Shown: positions 25,755-33,638 of the stretch, one piece after another
How the letters are laid out: each line of letters begins with the position of its first letter
How positions within the stretch are numbered: position 1 is the stretch's first letter
NCBI RefSeq assembly: GCF_913062725.1
Contig: NZ_CAJXWY010000032.1
Span: 1 to 46,930 of the forward strand
From: an uncultured Thiohalocapsa sp.
Lineage (GTDB): Bacteria > Pseudomonadota > Gammaproteobacteria > Chromatiales > Chromatiaceae
Direction: 5' to 3'
DNA: 46,930 nt
The notes under the pieces: generated by a model
Seen by the model: only the letters and a program-made list of their open reading frames with translations
Database searches by the model: none
What the model was told of the DNA's origin: nothing
Translations under genes and position numbers: made by a program

Positions 25755-25784
25755 TTGACCCGGTGCGGATCAATCACGGACAAT
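25755..25784 (+). promoter_or_regulatory. Second candidate promoter in the petABC leader
   Basis: TTGACC (25755-25760) and GACAAT (25779-25784) are 18 bases apart and match 5 and 4 of 6 consensus positions. It lies about 130 bases before ATG 25911. Together with the element at 25614 it accounts for most of the 336-base gap before petA; I see no gene in that gap. Confidence 0.3.
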
Positions 25785-25910
25785 GTGCGATTCGTCGAGA
25801 AGAGCTTTCCGATATTCTGATTTTCTTTTGACCGCCCGACGTTTTCGCGGCCCCGACGTTTCTGGATGGCGGGTCGTCAGGCATCGGGCCCAGCGGGGGT
25901 CGACCAGACA

Positions 25911-26507
25911 ATGAACGCAGAAGGCGTGGATCAAAAGCGCAGACGGGTGCTCGTCACTGCGACGAGTGCCGTCGGTGCCGTGGGCGCAGGCTTCATCGCC
26001 GTGCCCTTCATCTCTTCGATGAACCCGAGTGCCAAGGCGCGGGCCGCCGGCGCTCCGGTGCAGGCCGACGTGAGCAAGCTGGAACCCGGCGCTCTGCTCC
26101 GCGTCAAATACCGCGGACAGCCGATCTGGGTCGTCCGGCGCACGGAGAAAATGCTCCAGGCGCTGCCGACACTGGATGCCAAGCTGGTGGATCCGGACTC
26201 GGTGCTGGCGACCCAACAACCGGCGTACTGCGCCAACCCGACGCGGTCGATCAAGCCCGAATATTTCGTCGCCATCGGCATCTGCACCCATCTTGGCTGC
26301 TCACCCACCTATCGGCCGGAGTTCGGACCCGACGACCTCGGTGCCGGGTGGAAAGGTGGCTGGTTCTGCCCTTGCCACGGCTCGAAGTTCGATCTTGCGG
26401 GTCGCGTGTACAAAGGCGTGCCGGCGCCGACTAATCTGGTAATCCCAAAACACCAATACGTCAACGAGAACACCATCCTCGTCGGCGAGGATGAAGGAGC
26501 GGCCTGA
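25911..26507 (+). CDS. petA: Ubiquinol-cytochrome c reductase iron-sulfur (Rieske) subunit
   Basis: The Rieske subunit of the cytochrome bc1 complex carries electrons from ubiquinol to cytochrome c1. The 198-residue product starts with a twin-arginine-like segment (KRRRVLVTATSAVGAVGAG) and one membrane helix that serves as uncleaved anchor. The 2Fe-2S ligands are in ICTHLGCSP (Cys125, His127) and FCPCHGSKFD (Cys153, His156), with Cys130 and Cys155 placed for the stabilising disulfide. The C-terminal strand GVPAPTNLVIP is typical. ATG 11 residues before the RRR fits; the upstream in-frame ATG at 25866 is unlikely. Its stop overlaps the petB start by one base. Confidence 0.97.
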   Translation: MNAEGVDQKRRRVLVTATSAVGAVGAGFIAVPFISSMNPSAKARAAGAPVQADVSKLEPGALLRVKYRGQPIWVVRRTEKMLQALPTLDAKLVDPDSVLATQQPAYCANPTRSIKPEYFVAIGICTHLGCSPTYRPEFGPDDLGAGWKGGWFCPCHGSKFDLAGRVYKGVPAPTNLVIPKHQYVNENTILVGEDEGAA

Positions 26508-27778
26508 TGAGTTCCGATACCACGGTTACCGCTGCGGATCAGGTCCCGGGGGGCTTCCTCGGCTGGCTTGACAAGCGATTCCCTGTGATGGCGGTCTGGA
26601 ACGACCACCTCGCCCAATACTATGCACCCAAGAACATGGGCTTTTGGTCCTTCTTCGGATCGCTCGCCCTCGTGGTGCTGGTGCTGCAGATCGTCACCGG
26701 TCTGTGGCTTGCCATGTCCTACAAGCCCTCTGCCGCAGAAGCCTTCGCGTCGGTGGAGTACATCATGCGTGACGTCAACTGGGGTTGGCTGATCCGCTAC
26801 ATGCACTCCACGGGTGCCTCGTTCTTCTTCATCCTCGTCTACCTGCACATGTTCCGCGGGCTGATGTGGGGCAGTTATCAGAAGCCCCGCGAGCTGCTGT
26901 GGATCATCGGCGTCGTGATCTATCTGGCGATGATGGCCACCGCCTTCTTCGGCTACCTGCTGCCCTGGGGACAGATGTCCTACTGGGGCGCACAGGTCAT
27001 CGTGAACCTGTTCGCCGCCGTGCCCGCCGTCGGGGACGATCTATCGACCTGGGTACGCGGTGACTATGTGATCTCCGACACCACGCTGAATCGGTTCTTC
27101 GCGTTTCACTTCGTGATCCCATTCATCCTGGCGGCCCTGGTGTTCCTGCACATCGTGGCGCTGCACACCGTGGGCTCCACCAACCCCGATGGCGTCGAGA
27201 TCAAGAAGGGGCCGAAGGGCAACAAGTGGAGCGCCAACGCACCGGCGGACGGCATCCCCTTCCACCCGTACTATACGGTGAAGGATATCGTCGGCCTCGT
27301 GGTGTTCGCGGCCATCTTCTCGGCGGTGGTGTTCTACGCGCCGGAGCTCGGTGGCCTGTTCCTGGAGGCACCAAACTTCCAGCCGGCGGATCCGCTGAAG
27401 ACACCGGAGCACATTGCACCCGTGTGGTACTTCACACCCTACTACGCCATGCTGCGTGCGGTGCCGCCCATCGGCGGATCACAGTTCCCAGGCGTCGTCG
27501 TCATGTTCGGCGCCATCCTGATCATGTTCCTGATGCCGTGGCTGGATCGCAGCCCCGTGCGCTCCATCCGCTACAAGGGCATGCTCTCGAAGATCGCCCT
27601 CGGTGCCTTCGTCGTCTCCTTCGTGGTGCTGGCCTATCTCGGGCTGCAACCGGCGACGGACTTGTACACCCTGCTTTCCCAGATCTTCACAGTGGTGTAC
27701 TTCGCATTCTTCCTGCTGATGCCGATCTATACCAAGCTCGAGAAGACCAAGCCAGTACCGGAGAGGGTGACGACATGA
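26507..27778 (+). CDS. petB: Cytochrome b subunit of the bc1 complex
   Basis: Cytochrome b holds two b-type hemes and the Qo and Qi quinone sites. The 423-residue product has eight or so membrane helices. Heme-ligand histidines lie in helix B (IRYMHSTGASFFFILVYLHM) and helix D (FFAFHFVIPFILAALVFLHI). The Qo-site loop, usually PEWY, reads APVWYFTPYYAML here, so the Glu is replaced by Val, a variant I recall from other proteobacteria. TAFFGYLLPWGQMSYWGAQV is the strongly conserved cd1-side segment. The length includes the C-terminal helices of full-length bacterial cytochrome b. Overlaps petA by one base and petC by four, so the three are one translationally coupled operon. Confidence 0.97.
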   Translation: MSSDTTVTAADQVPGGFLGWLDKRFPVMAVWNDHLAQYYAPKNMGFWSFFGSLALVVLVLQIVTGLWLAMSYKPSAAEAFASVEYIMRDVNWGWLIRYMHSTGASFFFILVYLHMFRGLMWGSYQKPRELLWIIGVVIYLAMMATAFFGYLLPWGQMSYWGAQVIVNLFAAVPAVGDDLSTWVRGDYVISDTTLNRFFAFHFVIPFILAALVFLHIVALHTVGSTNPDGVEIKKGPKGNKWSANAPADGIPFHPYYTVKDIVGLVVFAAIFSAVVFYAPELGGLFLEAPNFQPADPLKTPEHIAPVWYFTPYYAMLRAVPPIGGSQFPGVVVMFGAILIMFLMPWLDRSPVRSIRYKGMLSKIALGAFVVSFVVLAYLGLQPATDLYTLLSQIFTVVYFAFFLLMPIYTKLEKTKPVPERVTT

Positions 27779-28509
27779 GAACGCTACTGATCGCCAGCAT
27801 CCTGCTGCTGCTTCCCTTCACCGCCGGTGCCGCCGGCGGGCACGGACCGGAGCTCGAGGATGCCAACATCGACCTCAAGGACAAGGCGTCGCTGCAGCGC
27901 GGTGCCAAGTACTACGCCAACTACTGTCAGGGCTGTCACTCGCTGAAGTACATGCGCTACAAGCGCATGGCCGAGGACCTGGGGATCCCCGACGACGAGT
28001 TGCGCCAAAATCTCATTTTTGGTGATGCCAAGCCGACGGACATGATGACCAACGCGCTGCAGCCCGCGGACGGTGAGCGGTGGTTCGGCACCGAGATCCC
28101 GGATCTGAGTCTCGTGACACGTTGGCGTGAGCCGGACTGGGTCTACACCTATCTCAAGAGCTACTACGTGGACCCGTCGCGACCCTACGGCGTGAACAAT
28201 CTGATATTTCCCAAAGTCGGCATGCCGCACGCGCTCATTAACCTGCAGGGCGTACAGAAGCCGGTCTACGCCGAGCATCACGGCGGCGGTGAGCCACAGG
28301 TCGTCGACGTGGAACTGGTGGAGCCCGGTGAACTGACGACAGAAGAGTACGACACCATGGTGAGGGACATTACCAACTTCCTCACCTATGTGGGCGAGCC
28401 CTACAAGCTCGAGCGCCGAAGCCTGGGTCTCTATGTGCTGCTGTTCCTGGGCCTGATGTTCATCCTGGCCTTCTACCTGAAAAAGGAGTTCTGGAAAGAC
28501 GTGCACTGA
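27775..28509 (+). CDS. petC: Cytochrome c1
   Basis: Cytochrome c1 passes electrons from the Rieske protein to soluble or membrane cytochrome c. The 244-residue product has a signal peptide (LLIASILLLLPFTAGAAGG), the heme c attachment motif CQGCH (Cys51, Cys54, His55) and the family stretch SLKYMRYKRMAEDLGI. Next are LSLVTRWREPDWVYTYLKSY and FPKVGMPHALINLQG, whose Met is the probable sixth heme ligand. A C-terminal anchor (LYVLLFLGLMFILAFYLKKE) holds it to the inner membrane. The start overlaps the petB stop (ATGA). A strong hairpin 70 bases after the stop probably ends the petABC transcript. Confidence 0.97.
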   Translation: MRTLLIASILLLLPFTAGAAGGHGPELEDANIDLKDKASLQRGAKYYANYCQGCHSLKYMRYKRMAEDLGIPDDELRQNLIFGDAKPTDMMTNALQPADGERWFGTEIPDLSLVTRWREPDWVYTYLKSYYVDPSRPYGVNNLIFPKVGMPHALINLQGVQKPVYAEHHGGGEPQVVDVELVEPGELTTEEYDTMVRDITNFLTYVGEPYKLERRSLGLYVLLFLGLMFILAFYLKKEFWKDVH

Positions 28510-29035
28510 GCGTCAGCCGGGACATGACCTGGACCGGGTGATGTCTCGGTCTCCACACACCGCCGCTGACGGCGGCGGACAACGCCCGCGTTCTCCGGTC
28601 ACTGCACCGGGCTCGCGGGCGTTGTCGTGTCGTCGCCGGCGTGAATCGCTGTCCGGGCCAGACCTCTGCGGCCTGGTCGACGACTGGCGGGGGCCTCGGG
28701 CGCCGGTCCGCCATCCCGAGCCCCAAGGTGAGCGGGTGCACGGCGTCCTCCGCCAGCCGCCACCCGGCCGGCAAAACCCAAAAACCCCGAGGTACCGCGT
28801 CGATGCCGCCGCGGTCACCATCGCCGATGCGGCTCCAACCCCGCGAGCCGAGGCGGCGCGCAAGACAATGGATACTGACGTTTCGGTGTATCCTAAAGAT
28901 CTGGATGCCGCTGGCGGTCCGCGTGCCGCTGCGCCGGCGCACCATGCGTTCGTAGGACTCACGCCCCTGGGTCGCTGGCAACCAGGCAGGCGGTGTCGAT
29001 GTGCCCTGCCGGCGGCTGCCGAGAGTTGAAGTGTG
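28510..29035. other. Intergenic region between petC and sspA
   Basis: About 525 bases. The first part holds a strong hairpin (28579-28625). The remainder must contain the sspA promoter; the least GC-rich part is near 28860-28905, where TATCCT could be a -10 box, but no -35 stands out. Open frames in the region are not protein-like. Confidence 0.4.
28579..28625 (+). terminator. Long hairpin after petC, probable terminator
   Basis: Arms ACAACGCCCGCG (28579-28590) and CGCGGGCGTTGT (28614-28625) are perfectly complementary over 12 bases. An inner stem CCGGT/ACCGG closes much of the loop. No clear T-run follows, so termination could be weak, Rho-assisted, or the hairpin could protect the 3' end of the petABC mRNA. 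A second smaller hairpin (CCGCCG/CGGCGG) lies just upstream at 28560-28575. Confidence 0.55.
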
Positions 29036-29641
29036 ATGACGCTCTTCTCCGATCCCAAATGCCCCTACTGCCACCGTGTGCGCATGGTGCTGGCGGAAAA
29101 AAAGATCAGCATCGAGGTCGTCGATGTGGACGCCCAGGACCTGCCGGCCCAAGTGCTCGAGGCGAATCCCTACGCCACCGTGCCGACGCTGGTCGACCGG
29201 GATTTGGCGCTCTACGAATCCCAGATCATCATGGAGTATTTGGACGAGCGTTTCCCGCATCCGCCACTGCTGCCGGTGGATCCGGTGGGTCGGGCGAATG
29301 CCCGCCTGCTGATGTACCGGGTCGACCGCGACTGGTATGCCCTGGTGCGTCAAATCGTGCATGGTGATGCCAAGGCTGCGGCGGCGGCACGTGTGGCGCT
29401 GCGGGACGGCCTCGCCACGTCGGCACCCATCTTTGCCGCGAGCCCGTTTTTCATGAGCGAGGAATTCTCGCTGGTGGATTGCTGCATCGCGCCCCTGTTG
29501 TGGCGGCTGCCGGCGCTGGGCGTAGACCTGCCGGCCGGCGCCGTCGCGGTAACGGAGTACAGCACGCGTCTCTTCGAGTGGCCGTCGTTCCGACGCAGCC
29601 TGTCGGAGGCCGAGCGCGAAATGGTCGCTGACTTGGCCTGA
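29036..29641 (+). CDS. sspA: Stringent starvation protein A
   Basis: SspA is an RNA-polymerase-associated glutathione-S-transferase-fold protein that reprogrammes transcription in starvation and acid stress in E. coli. The 201-residue product has the N-terminal thioredoxin-like domain with LFSDPKCPYCHRVRMVL, then NPYATVPTLVDRDLALYES with the cis-Pro, and the helical C-terminal domain (SLVDCCIAPLLWRLPALGVD). Identification over other GSTs rests on the immediate downstream sspB. ATG 29036 directly follows an in-frame GTG at 29033; a GAGAG at 29021-29025 is the likely ribosome binding site. Confidence 0.94.
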   Translation: MTLFSDPKCPYCHRVRMVLAEKKISIEVVDVDAQDLPAQVLEANPYATVPTLVDRDLALYESQIIMEYLDERFPHPPLLPVDPVGRANARLLMYRVDRDWYALVRQIVHGDAKAAAAARVALRDGLATSAPIFAASPFFMSEEFSLVDCCIAPLLWRLPALGVDLPAGAVAVTEYSTRLFEWPSFRRSLSEAEREMVADLA

Positions 29642-29702
29642 CCTTGGGCGCTCCGAGCCCTGCTGTCTACACATCGCCAGTGCTGTCAATCCGGTGACTG
29701 CC

Positions 29703-30143
29703 ATGACCTCCAACCGTCCCTACCTCATTCGCGCCATCTACGAGTGGATTATCGATAACGCCAGCACGCCGCATTTGATGGTCGACGCCGAGCACCCCAG
29801 CGCTGTCGTGCCCATGGAGTTCGCCGAGAACGGGCGCATCGTGCTGAACGTCGCGCCGCAGGCGGTGCATGGTCTCCAGATCGGCAATGATCTGATCCGT
29901 TTTTCCGCGCGCTTCGGCGGGCGGCCGTTCGCCGTCGAGCTGGCGCCACAGGCTGTGATCGGCCTCTTCGCGCGCGAGAATGGCCAGGGTATGCTGTTCC
30001 CGGACGAAGAGCCGACCCCGGCCCAGGACGCTGATGCGGGCGAGGGCGAGGGCGAGGGCGCAGATGCTCGCACGCGGGATGCCACCGGCGGTGACGAGGA
30101 CAATAAAAAGCCCGCGCGTCCGAATCTGCGTGTCGTCAAGTAA
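29703..30143 (+). CDS. sspB: ClpXP adaptor SspB
   Basis: SspB delivers ssrA-tagged proteins and other substrates to the ClpXP protease. The 146-residue product has the compact substrate-binding domain (RPYLIRAIYEWIIDN, then TPHLMVDAEH, then GRIVLNVAPQAVHGLQIGND, then ISFSARFGG-like strand reading IRFSARFGG). A flexible acidic linker includes an EGEGEGEG run, and the C-terminal ClpX-docking motif RPNLRVVK is intact. Length is typical and all functional parts are present. It lies 61 bases after sspA in the usual order, so the two are probably co-transcribed. Confidence 0.96.
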   Translation: MTSNRPYLIRAIYEWIIDNASTPHLMVDAEHPSAVVPMEFAENGRIVLNVAPQAVHGLQIGNDLIRFSARFGGRPFAVELAPQAVIGLFARENGQGMLFPDEEPTPAQDADAGEGEGEGADARTRDATGGDEDNKKPARPNLRVVK

Positions 30144-30158
30144 CGTGGCGCAGGTCGC

Positions 30159-30527
30159 CTAGGGCTCGCAGCGCCCACGTGCTGCGCCGTGCTCGTCCGG
30201 AACCTGTCCGGTATCCGTTGGGTCGGTCTGTAACCACAGCGACTCCAGGCTCAGGCCAAGCAGGATCAATTGGCCGGCGCGCCGCGCCACACCATCGGCG
30301 CTGAACTCGAAGCCGTAACGCCTGCGCAGGCGCAAGCCCCGGGGAGTCCACACGAGCCCCATGCCGCGTAGCGCCACCGCCTGATCCAGCAACTGCACGC
30401 CGGCGCGCTCGCAGGCGCGTCGCGCCCGCACCAATGCCAGTTCCCGGGCGCGCAGGGTATTGAGCCACAGCCAACCGGTGAGCAGGATCACCAGCAGTCC
30501 GAGCAGGCTGTCGATGGTGAGACTCAC
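30159..30527 (-). CDS. DUF3301 family membrane-anchored protein
   Basis: A 122-residue protein of unknown function, recognised as DUF3301. It starts with a membrane helix (LLGLLVILLTGWLWLNTLRA), then a helix with RARELALVRARRACERAGVQ, the strongly typical LLDQAVALRGMGLVWTPRGL, and RRRYGFEFSADGVARRAGQL. The start codon is GTG (30527). The pattern of helix plus small cytoplasmic strand domain fits the family, which is found in gammaproteobacteria. It is convergent with sspB (15 bases apart) and lies downstream of the AI-2E-type permease on the same strand. Confidence 0.85.
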   Translation of the reverse strand: MSLTIDSLLGLLVILLTGWLWLNTLRARELALVRARRACERAGVQLLDQAVALRGMGLVWTPRGLRLRRRYGFEFSADGVARRAGQLILLGLSLESLWLQTDPTDTGQVPDEHGAARGRCEP

Positions 30528-30566
30528 GACTTGTCGTCCAGGTGTTGCGTCGCGCTGACCGCCGGC

Positions 30567-31688
30567 TCAGGCGCGCCGGCCCGGCGCATCGGAGTCGCCG
30601 TGCTCAGGCAGCGTCAGCGACAGCGAGCGCCTGTGATCCGCCGCCATGAGGGCTCTGGCCTCTTCGGCCGGGCCGAGCATCACGGCGATGGGATAGGTGT
30701 GGGGGTTGGCGCCCAAGGCGATTTTCAGCGCCATGGTGAGGGGGACCGACAAGAACATGCCCGCGGGCCCGAGCACCCAGCCCCAGAAGACGAGCGACAG
30801 GAATACCACCAGCGTCGACAACCCCAGGCCCTGGCCCATGACGCGCGGCTCCAGGAAGTTGCCGATGCCGATGTTCACCAACATGTAGCCGATGGTCACC
30901 AGTAGCGCTTCCTGGAAGCCGAGCTGGATCAGGGCGAGCATCACCGGTGGCACGCCGGCGATGATGGAGCCGATCGTGGGCACGAAGTTGAGCAGGAACG
31001 CGAGCATGCCCCACATGGCGGGGAAATCGACGCCGAGGACGCCGAGCCAGATCCACAGCAGCACCCCGGTCAGCAAGCTGGTGCAGAACTTGAGGAACAT
31101 GTACCGGTTGATGGTGTGCATCACCTCGTGCAGATGTGTGAGCGACGCCTCCGGTTGACGCAGGGCTGCGCGCAGCTTGCTCGGCAGACTGTTGGCCTCG
31201 AACAGGATGAAGATCACCGTGAGCAGAATCAGGAAGGCGTTGGTGAGCACGCCGCCGAGGCCGCGGATCAGATCGGTGGCCATGCCGAAGATCCGGCCCG
31301 GGTCGACAATCGAGTTGAGCGCTTGTCGTGACACGTGGATGCCGATGCCGTCGAGCCAGGTGTCGAGATCTCCGGTCAGACCCTTCACCCGCTCCTGGTA
31401 GTGCGGCAGAGCGACGTTGAAATCGCTCAGCGAGCCGCTGAACAACCCCACGACCACGCCGCCGGCCCCCAATAGCAACGCCACCACCAGCAGCGTCGCG
31501 ACCCAGCCGGGCAAGCCGTGACCGCGCAGGTACTGAAGCGGCGGTATCACCAGCACTGCGACGAATATCGCCAGCAGGAAGGGCGTCACCAGATTCGACG
31601 CCGACTTCAGTCCCGCCACCACCACCACGAGGGCGCCGGCCACCAGCAAAAAGCGTGCGGCGGGGGTAAAGCCATCTTGCTGCATCAT
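30567..31688 (-). CDS. AI-2E family transporter (YdiK/PerM/TqsA type)
   Basis: A 373-residue permease of the AI-2E exporter-like family. Members of this family have been linked to autoinducer-2 export, ion transport or other efflux, so the substrate cannot be fixed. The layout is typical: two N-terminal helices (ARFLLVAGALVVVVAGL and TPFLLAIFVAVLVIPPLQYL), a third helix, a soluble section with the LPHYQERVKGLTGDLDTWL segment, then five further helices. The conserved core near MWGMLAFLLNFVPTIGSIIA carries the family N-F-x-P-x-I-G-S motif. VVFLSLVFWGWVLGPAGMFL sits near the end. Two ATG codons at 31688 and 31685 are adjacent. Divergent from the TraB-family gene, with about 100 bases between. 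Confidence 0.93.
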   Translation of the reverse strand: MMQQDGFTPAARFLLVAGALVVVVAGLKSASNLVTPFLLAIFVAVLVIPPLQYLRGHGLPGWVATLLVVALLLGAGGVVVGLFSGSLSDFNVALPHYQERVKGLTGDLDTWLDGIGIHVSRQALNSIVDPGRIFGMATDLIRGLGGVLTNAFLILLTVIFILFEANSLPSKLRAALRQPEASLTHLHEVMHTINRYMFLKFCTSLLTGVLLWIWLGVLGVDFPAMWGMLAFLLNFVPTIGSIIAGVPPVMLALIQLGFQEALLVTIGYMLVNIGIGNFLEPRVMGQGLGLSTLVVFLSLVFWGWVLGPAGMFLSVPLTMALKIALGANPHTYPIAVMLGPAEEARALMAADHRRSLSLTLPEHGDSDAPGRRA

Positions 31689-31755
31689 AGATATGCGTGT
31701 CGCTCACAGCGCCGGCCAACGCCATCTGGGGCGCCGACGATCAGAGCAATTACGC

Positions 31756-31761
31756 TATCAT
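31756..31761 (+). promoter_or_regulatory. Candidate -10 box for the TraB-family gene
   Basis: TATCAT matches 5 of 6 consensus positions and lies 34 bases before the GTG start. A convincing -35 was not seen. Confidence 0.25.
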
Positions 31762-31794
31762 GCCGCGTTTCACCTCGAATAGCCCATCGTCGCC

Positions 31795-33081
31795 GTGCCA
31801 AGCCACCCGGATCAGTTGCAGGATCGCCAACAGCACAAGCGCGAGGACGCCGCAGCGCCGGCCGCGGCAGGGCCGGAGCCCACCAGACACGTGCAGGTGA
31901 ACGGCGCCCAGCTGCACCTGCTGGGCACGGCGCATGTCTCGCGTGCCAGCGTGGCGCAGGTGCGTGCGCTGCTCACCGGCGGCGATGACACGCCAGGGTT
32001 CGACGCCGTTGCCGTGGAGCTCTGCCCGAGCCGCTTCGAGTCGCTGACCGATCCGGATCGGTTGAACCGCATGGACTTGTTCGCCGTGGTCCGCGAGCAG
32101 CGGGTCTATGTGGTGGCGGCGAGCCTGGCGCTGGCTGCGTACCAGCAGCGGCTCGCGGATCAGTTCGGCATCGAGCCCGGCGCCGAGCAGCGCGCCGCCA
32201 TGACGCTGGCGCACGAGCGTGGCCTGCCGGTCCTGCTGGTGGATCGCGATATCGGCGTCACCCTGCGCCGCGCTGCGGCCAATCTCGGCTGGTGGAAGCG
32301 CATCAACCTCTTCTCCGGCCTCCTGGCGGGCATGCTCTCGCGCGAGTCGGTGAGCGAGGAGGAGATCGAGCGCCTGAAGCAGGGCGATGTGCTGGAGACC
32401 ACCTTCGCCGAGTTCGCCGCGGATCGCGCGGATCTCTTCGGGCCGCTCATCAGCGAGCGTGATCGCTACATGGCGGCGCGCCTGCGCCAGGAGCTCGCCG
32501 CCGGCGGCCATCGCCGCGTGCTGGCGGTGCTCGGCGCCGGCCACCTCCAGGGTGTCGCCGCGCAGCTGACCGAGCCCGGGGAACTGGCCGCGGACGCCGC
32601 CGCAACCATCGCCGCACTGAACCGTGTGCCCCCGCCGTCCCGCGTCTGGCGGGCGTTCCCCTGGGTGGTGGTGGCCGTGATCCTGGGTGTCTTCGTCTAC
32701 GGCTTCACCCGCAGTCCGGCGCTCGGCTGGAACCTGGTCTGGGACTGGGTGCTGATCAACGGTGGGCTGTCGGCGCTGGGGGCGGCGATCGCCGCCGCCC
32801 ATCCCCTGACGGTCCTGGTGGCCTTCTGCGCGGCGCCGCTCACGTCGCTGAACCCCACCATCGGCGCAGGCATGGTCACCGGCGCCGCCGAGCTGATGTT
32901 GCGGCGCCCGAGCGTCGGCGACTTCGGCGCGCTGCGCGACGATGTCACCACCCTGCGCGGCTGGTGGCGCAACCGTGTCTCCCGCGTGCTCTTGGTGTTC
33001 ATTCTCGCGAGCCTGGGCTCCGCCGTCGGCACCTATGTCGCCGGGTTTCGCATCGTCGGCCGCCTCGTCGGCGCCAACTAG
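31795..33081 (+). CDS. TraB/GumN-family protein with C-terminal membrane domain
   Basis: A 428-residue protein of the TraB family, which shares the TIKI/EreA/PrgY-type fold. The N-terminal half has the family marks LHLLGTAHVSRASVAQVRAL, then FDAVAVELCPSRFESLTD, then GLPVLLVDRDIGVTLRRA. ERDRYMAARLRQELAAGGHR and LAVLGAGHLQGV complete the putative metallohydrolase-like site (GTAH, the E of VELC, the R of RD and the GAGH His). From residue 280 come about four membrane helices (FPWVVVAVILGVFVYGF, LINGGLSALGAAIAAAHP, LTVLVAFCAAPLTSLNP, VLLVFILASLGSAVGTYVAG). The start is GTG 31795; the first 30 residues are low-complexity and a later start is possible. Function in bacteria is unknown. Confidence 0.88.
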   Translation: MPSHPDQLQDRQQHKREDAAAPAAAGPEPTRHVQVNGAQLHLLGTAHVSRASVAQVRALLTGGDDTPGFDAVAVELCPSRFESLTDPDRLNRMDLFAVVREQRVYVVAASLALAAYQQRLADQFGIEPGAEQRAAMTLAHERGLPVLLVDRDIGVTLRRAAANLGWWKRINLFSGLLAGMLSRESVSEEEIERLKQGDVLETTFAEFAADRADLFGPLISERDRYMAARLRQELAAGGHRRVLAVLGAGHLQGVAAQLTEPGELAADAAATIAALNRVPPPSRVWRAFPWVVVAVILGVFVYGFTRSPALGWNLVWDWVLINGGLSALGAAIAAAHPLTVLVAFCAAPLTSLNPTIGAGMVTGAAELMLRRPSVGDFGALRDDVTTLRGWWRNRVSRVLLVFILASLGSAVGTYVAGFRIVGRLVGAN

Positions 33082-33251
33082 GTGGTGTTCGTGGCGGCGG
33101 GCGGTCTCGAACGCGTGATCGCTGCCCAAGACGACCCCAATGCCCAGCCCGCGCCGTCGCCGACGTCCAGGGCCCGCGGGACTGGCCGGCGCCAGGGCGA
33201 GCCCGGCGCATGTCCCGAGACGGGTGGATGCCGACGCAGGGCTCGGGCGGC

Positions 33252-33257
33252 TATACT
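33252..33257 (+). promoter_or_regulatory. Candidate -10 box for the small gene at 33293
   Basis: TATACT (5 of 6 consensus positions) lies 41 bases before the ATG. No good -35 hexamer was found at the right distance. Confidence 0.3.
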
Positions 33258-33277
33258 GCAGCCCCGATCGGTCACGC

Positions 33278-33283
33278 AGGAGG
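33278..33283 (+). promoter_or_regulatory. Perfect Shine-Dalgarno sequence of the small gene
   Basis: AGGAGG lies 9 bases before ATG 33293. It fixes this start over earlier in-frame codons and supports that the short gene is really translated. Confidence 0.75.
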
Positions 33284-33292
33284 ACTCCCGCC

Positions 33293-33559
33293 ATGCCCGC
33301 GACACCGCAGACCCCCACCGAGCGGGTGGAGCAGTTGTTCGAAGCACTCACCGCCCACTACGGCGCCGGCGACGATCGTGAGCTGCGCGCCGCCGCCAAG
33401 CTGCTCCTGGTGGCGCTCGATAAGATCCGCAGCCACGGCGGGCACAACTGGTCCGGCCTGCTCGACGAGTACGTCCACATCGTCAAGCACGACCCGGAGC
33501 GCTTCGCGCGCATGCTCCAGTCCAACAGCAGCCGCTCCTCCGGCGAACTGCCGGCCTAG
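33293..33559 (+). CDS. Small soluble protein of unknown function
   Basis: An 88-residue, mostly helical protein: TERVEQLFEALTAHYGAGDD, then RELRAAAKLLLVALDKIRSH, then GGHNWSGLLDEYVHIVKHDP, then ERFARMLQSNSS. There is no signal or membrane segment. I do not recognise the family. The regular amphipathic spacing and strong ribosome binding site argue for a real gene. It sits between the TraB-family gene and a hexose-6-phosphate mutarotase, 80 bases before the latter, with its own candidate -10 box. A role cannot be assigned. Confidence 0.7.
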   Translation: MPATPQTPTERVEQLFEALTAHYGAGDDRELRAAAKLLLVALDKIRSHGGHNWSGLLDEYVHIVKHDPERFARMLQSNSSRSSGELPA

Positions 33560-33638
33560 CATCGCCGGCCGGTCGCCCGCCATGGCCAGCGCCAACCCAC
33601 AACCACCCATCGGCCGTCACGGTCGGGCAGGAGTTGCA

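Noticed and set aside
25640..25831. 63-codon frame in the petABC leader
   Set aside because: No ribosome binding site and no protein-like pattern. The region is better explained as promoter and operator sequence.
28538..29029. Open frames on both strands in the petC-sspA gap
   Set aside because: Arg/Pro/Ala-rich without motifs; both frames run through the hairpin after petC.
31750..33351. Long minus-strand frame opposite the TraB-family gene
   Set aside because: Shadow frame with Gln/His/Arg-rich composition; the plus strand has the family motifs and membrane helices.
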